From: Populus alba
Taxonomy: Eukaryota > Streptophyta > Magnoliopsida > Malpighiales > Salicaceae
Direction of reading: 5' to 3'
Assembly (NCBI RefSeq): GCF_005239225.2
Contig: NC_133292.1
Coordinates: forward strand, 12,239,965-12,303,964
DNA: 64,000 bases
Both the position numbers and the translations under genes were made by a program. A model generated the notes under the pieces. That model made no database searches. It was not told where the DNA came from and worked only from the letters and a program-made list of their open reading frames with translations. The first letter of the stretch is position 1. Each line of letters opens with the position of its first letter. Of this stretch, positions 60,401-64,000 are shown piece by piece.

Positions 60401-62768
60401 AGAAACAAAATTGCTGCTTCATTTTGGTAGTCTTATATGTGCAAATATCCCCTTCAGTTATGTAAAAGGGTATGGTAGTGCAATGTACTCCTTTTAGATT
60501 TGGTTATTACAACTCACTTCTTCAATAAACTTTGCAGCTACTCATCTAGAGCCTCAAAAATGTAGTTAATATCCTCATTTTCAAACAAAAAAACATAGCA
60601 TGCCTGGCTGCAGAAATGAAATACCAGATGTAGATTTCCCTAGCACATAATAAATTTCTTCCTTACCAACATACTTTCAGACCTATTAATGGATCTAAAA
60701 GCATTAAATGCACACATAATGACATAAAGTATAAGTGGCGCAACCATACAAGCAATTCAATCTATCAGATGATCAGCAAATTGGCTCATTCAGTCATTTG
60801 CATCTCAACCTGTGCAGTCGCATCTTTAAAGTTTCCAACACACCCCATGGGTGTGGAAACTCCCTCTTTCACACATTGATAGGTTACGTTGTTGAGGCAT
60901 AAATACATATTTTTTTGTCCTATACCAAATTAAGAGTAGGTGAACTGAGCCCCTAAAAGGAGTACCCCTTTTCTTTGCAATGATGAAATGAAATCTACAA
61001 TAAAACTTAATTTTGTTAATTAGAGGAACCCAGGGTTTAGTAGAATTTGTCAAGATAGAGCATATACCTTGAGATACGAGTTCTCAAGCTGACCATTTGA
61101 AGGTGAGGCTGTTGAAACAGAAACTTGTGATCTAATCTGATCATTAGCTCTGGAACCACGACCTCTACCAGAATTAGACTGACCCCTGCCACGACCTTGT
61201 TTTTTCCTGTTTGTATCAGAACTGCCCTTGGTCTCTTCAGTTTCCCCAGTCTTTTGCCTTCCATCATTCACTGCCTGTGTCTTTTTATTGTTTTAATCAG
61301 AGATTAGTATGCAAATATTTTGCCTAAAATGAAATTCAAAAGGAAGATTTATGGTAAAGAAACAGCCATAAGCAATATCTAACTAAACCTAGAAAAATTT
61401 ATATAAGGATATGGGCTAAAGCACTTGACATGGAAACAATTTTACATTTCAGACCAAAGTAGATTGTCTAACATCAATCTACCTCAAGATGTTCGATGAC
61501 AGCTGAATTATTGTTTTCTTGTAATCTCTGGCGCTTCTGAGTGTTTGCTTGTATAAGAAATTCCCCACCATTCTGCATAGAAGAATAAAAAAGACAAAAT
61601 CATGGATCAGGAAAAATGAACAACTGACAAGTTACTGTAACGAGACATTTTTTATGCAAACAAGATGGCCTCAAAGAGATAGCAATGCACAAAAACTTAT
61701 TGCCAATTGCCAATTTCCAATCCAGTAGAAATTGCAAATATTTATTTCACAAAAAGGTTTGATCAACTTCCTTGATCAAAATGATAAGCTTTTCTGCACA
61801 TGTAGCATTGCTACCCAAGTGCAGAGCGCATACTCAAAAAATTCCATGTGCACCATCCCAATCTAATTGCAACAGATCAACAGATTTTTTATGTGTATAA
61901 AGAGCAAAAAGAAGTTGCAATCACAAAGCCAGAAACTGACAGGAACCTTGCTAAAATGTTTTTTACAGAAGAAATACTCCAACTTGAATATCTATTCATT
62001 GTCAGTTTTATCTAACCCGACACAAAGCAGAATGCTCACAGAAGCCATCCTTTTAAACTCCCACACATAGAAACCAGAAAAACGAAAATATAAGAAACCA
62101 TGTTTCAGAAATAAAGAAAACTACTTTCTCAAGTAAAATCACCGTCCACTTTATCCCATCAGGAACATATATTATCGATGCGTAAAAATTCCACTTACAT
62201 CTACAGGCTCCTTACAAAGTCCAAACAAAAGAAGACCAAGCAATCAATTCAACTTTCAACCAAAGTATGGTAAAGTACAAGCACATATGGAATCAATATG
62301 AAGATGTTATGCCCTGGCATATATAAAGTATGATCAAACAAGACATATAATGATTCATAATTCAATAAAGAAATATCAAATAGGTCAATGTAATTATCCT
62401 CCAACGTAACTCCACAATTTTCAAAATTTCTATAAAACCCACTTCAAACTCATCAGCAAAAACATAAATAAAATACAATGACACATGAAAAAACTTACAT
62501 CATCGTCAGAATCACTAGACTCTGCCAATTCCTCAGGAGGCCCAAATTTCGGACCAGGAGAAACAGAGGACCAAATGGGTTGCTGTTGCAGTTGTTGTTG
62601 ATGCTGCGGCTGCGGCTGCTGTTGCTGTAGCTGAACAGGGGGGGCAGGAGTGACAGAAGGTACCTTGCCAGCCATACGAGCTTCTAGTTTAGCAATTTTA
62701 GTAGGCAAAGACTGGTCTGACTGGTTTGAAGAGTTTGAAGAGAAATGCATTAACATATCATCCGACAT
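54479..62768 (-). CDS. TSL: TOUSLED-like protein kinase (TSL)
   Basis: A nuclear Ser/Thr kinase. TOUSLED kinases act on chromatin assembly factors such as ASF1, and Arabidopsis TSL is needed for leaf and flower development. I assembled 16 coding exons: 62499-62768, 61483-61572, 61068-61274, 59594-59644, 59300-59407, 59183-59227, 58177-58289, 57720-57786, 57150-57216, 56460-56557, 56174-56353, 55794-56004, 55369-55633, 55117-55171, 54678-54839, 54479-54574. All phases agree and give 694 aa. Order: conserved N-terminus [20 protein letters not shown], a Gln-rich stretch, an acidic SDSDDD, a basic [16 protein letters not shown] segment (likely nuclear localisation or RNA contact), coiled coils ~200-400, then the kinase: [14 protein letters not shown] (K445), HYDLKPGN (H544-D546), DFG (D564). 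HYD in place of HRD is normal for this family. Confidence 0.95.
62578..62634 (-). repeat. CAG/CAA repeat coding poly-Gln in TSL exon 1
   Basis: Mixed CAG/CAA codons give a Gln/Pro/His-rich stretch at roughly residues 46-64. Length variation between individuals is likely at such tracts. Confidence 0.7.
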
Positions 62769-64000
62769 TGTGCGTAGAAAAATGGGTTAGGTTTGGAATT
62801 GGAAAATAAACCCTAAAATGTTAGCTTTATGTGGGGAGAATCAAGGGTTTTGGAAAAGTAGTGATTTTTACAAGGAAATAAAGAGGGCATGATCAAAGAA
62901 GAGACTAAAGAAGGGTCCTTTTTTAGGGTTTTGAAGATTAGTAAAGAAAAGAGGAATCAGAGAGGGGGTGAGGGAATTGGTAAGGACAGGAATAACCTGG
63001 GAAGGGCAAGGTCAAGTAAAGAATGATGAGGCTTTGGTTTGGCTTGGTTTTTTTGAAAAGATTTTCGTTTTGAGTGTATTTCTGGGCAAAGGAAAAACTG
63101 AGTGTCAACGGGGTATGTGGCTGTGTACTGGTTTTGATTTGGTCATGGGATATGTTGCGTAGATGGGTTTTGTTTAACTATTTTGAATTGAAAAACAATG
63201 AAAGAGACTGACTGAATAATGACTGTTGTGGAGTTTTGTTTAGTGCTGGAGAGGGTTGTGGAGTAAAGAATTTGAAAAGGTTAGGTCAAGAAAGGAAAGG
63301 ATAGAAGGAAATGGCAAGGAATGAGGACATGATGGATTGGGAGGGTGCTGTGACTTGGGGCATGAGGGGGGTAGGGCTAGGGAGATCTGCCTAATGTCTT
63401 TGATAGCAAGGCATGTGATGGGAGCAAGACCACTCGTTGGTTTTAAAGCTATTCTATTGATCTTTTTGCGCTACTTGTGTTGTTGAGATTTGAGAAAAGA
63501 GGGGAGGAAAGGAAATATCTCAATTAAAACCCTCAAATTTCTCTTGTTTTCAATCAATTTATAGTAAATTCGTTGTGATTCTTGGTGATAAAACATGACT
63601 AGAGTGTAATCTTGTACGCTCGATTCACAAGTACAGCCCTGTTTATAGAGAGGTCATGAATTTAAATAAAGGTTCTCGAGAAGTGAAATAAATGGGTCAA
63701 TCAATACGCAGCTAAGGCCTCATGAAATGAGCTATGCTTGCTTCACCCCGTACAAAAGAAAACTGTGCAATGGTTTGGACTAAGGTTTCATGACATCTGG
63801 GCTGGTACAGTGTAACCTGTGATAGGACTTGTCACTTGTGCCGAAATAACACGTGAACCAGATTGTAGACAGGCTGACAATATCCTAATTTTGAGCATAC
63901 AGGTTGGCCAGCAAACTTGTGATTTAGAAGATAAAGTTAGGTTTCAATTCTATAAAATCTCATCCAAGCGGTTTAAAAAAAAAAACAAAAAAAGATTGTT
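62769..64000. other. TSL upstream region
   Basis: The 5' UTR and promoter of TSL, G-rich on the plus strand at 62930-63400. The plus-strand frame 62968-63162 lacks any known domain and is not called. The window ends in AT-rich sequence. Confidence 0.45.

Overview
The window looks like nuclear DNA from a woody dicot, most likely a poplar (Populus) or close Salicaceae relative. The reasons are spliced genes with short GT-AG exons, AT/T-rich intergenic DNA, a wall-associated kinase (WAK) cluster, and several poplar-style MITE-like repeats. The species call is inference; I ran no search.

Left part (1-31 kb): a rearranged cluster built from three ingredients. These are (i) WAK receptor-like kinases, mostly on the minus strand, (ii) a family-3 glycoside hydrolase (GH3, beta-D-glucan exohydrolase type) on the plus strand, and (iii) pieces of the 3' end of SMC3, whose intact copy sits at 36-48 kb. 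Three genes read as complete: WAK-A (13106-15611, minus), GH3 (22250-25016, plus, 8 coding exons, 630 aa) and WAK-B (27188-30121, minus, 3 exons, 749 aa). A block of about 8-10 kb (WAK tail, SMC3 piece, GH3, plus-strand WAK relic, minus-strand WAK) occurs twice, at about 1.8-8.5 kb (copy A) and 18.5-28.4 kb (copy B). Copy A has lost GH3 exons 1-4 and its WAK is broken. The GH3 upstream flank also occurs as an orphan at 16.8-17.7 kb. Both WAK classes bind pectin-type wall carbohydrate in their known members and GH3 enzymes trim wall glucans, so the cluster is cell-wall themed, but a joint function is only inference.

Middle (31.5-35 kb): a decayed Mutator-like (MULE) transposase and a plant-mobile-domain (PMD) reading frame, both on the minus strand.

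Right part (36-64 kb): conserved single genes. SMC3 (36117-48460, minus) is the cohesin ATPase; I assembled 28 coding exons giving 1204 aa. One intron has the look of a U12-type AT-AC intron and two have GC donors. An Agenet-domain gene (50813-51239, plus) carries an apparent frameshift. A small two-exon plastid protein matches CRR42 (52353-52856, minus). TOUSLED-like kinase TSL (54479-62768, minus) has 16 coding exons, 694 aa. The rest is AT-rich intergenic DNA with MITE-like remnants and microsatellites.

The most interesting signals are the SMC3 AT-AC intron and the SMC3-derived fragments, which share a 30-base filler in place of the Walker B codons. No new defence-type or enzymatic system was found; the unusual content is structural and evolutionary.
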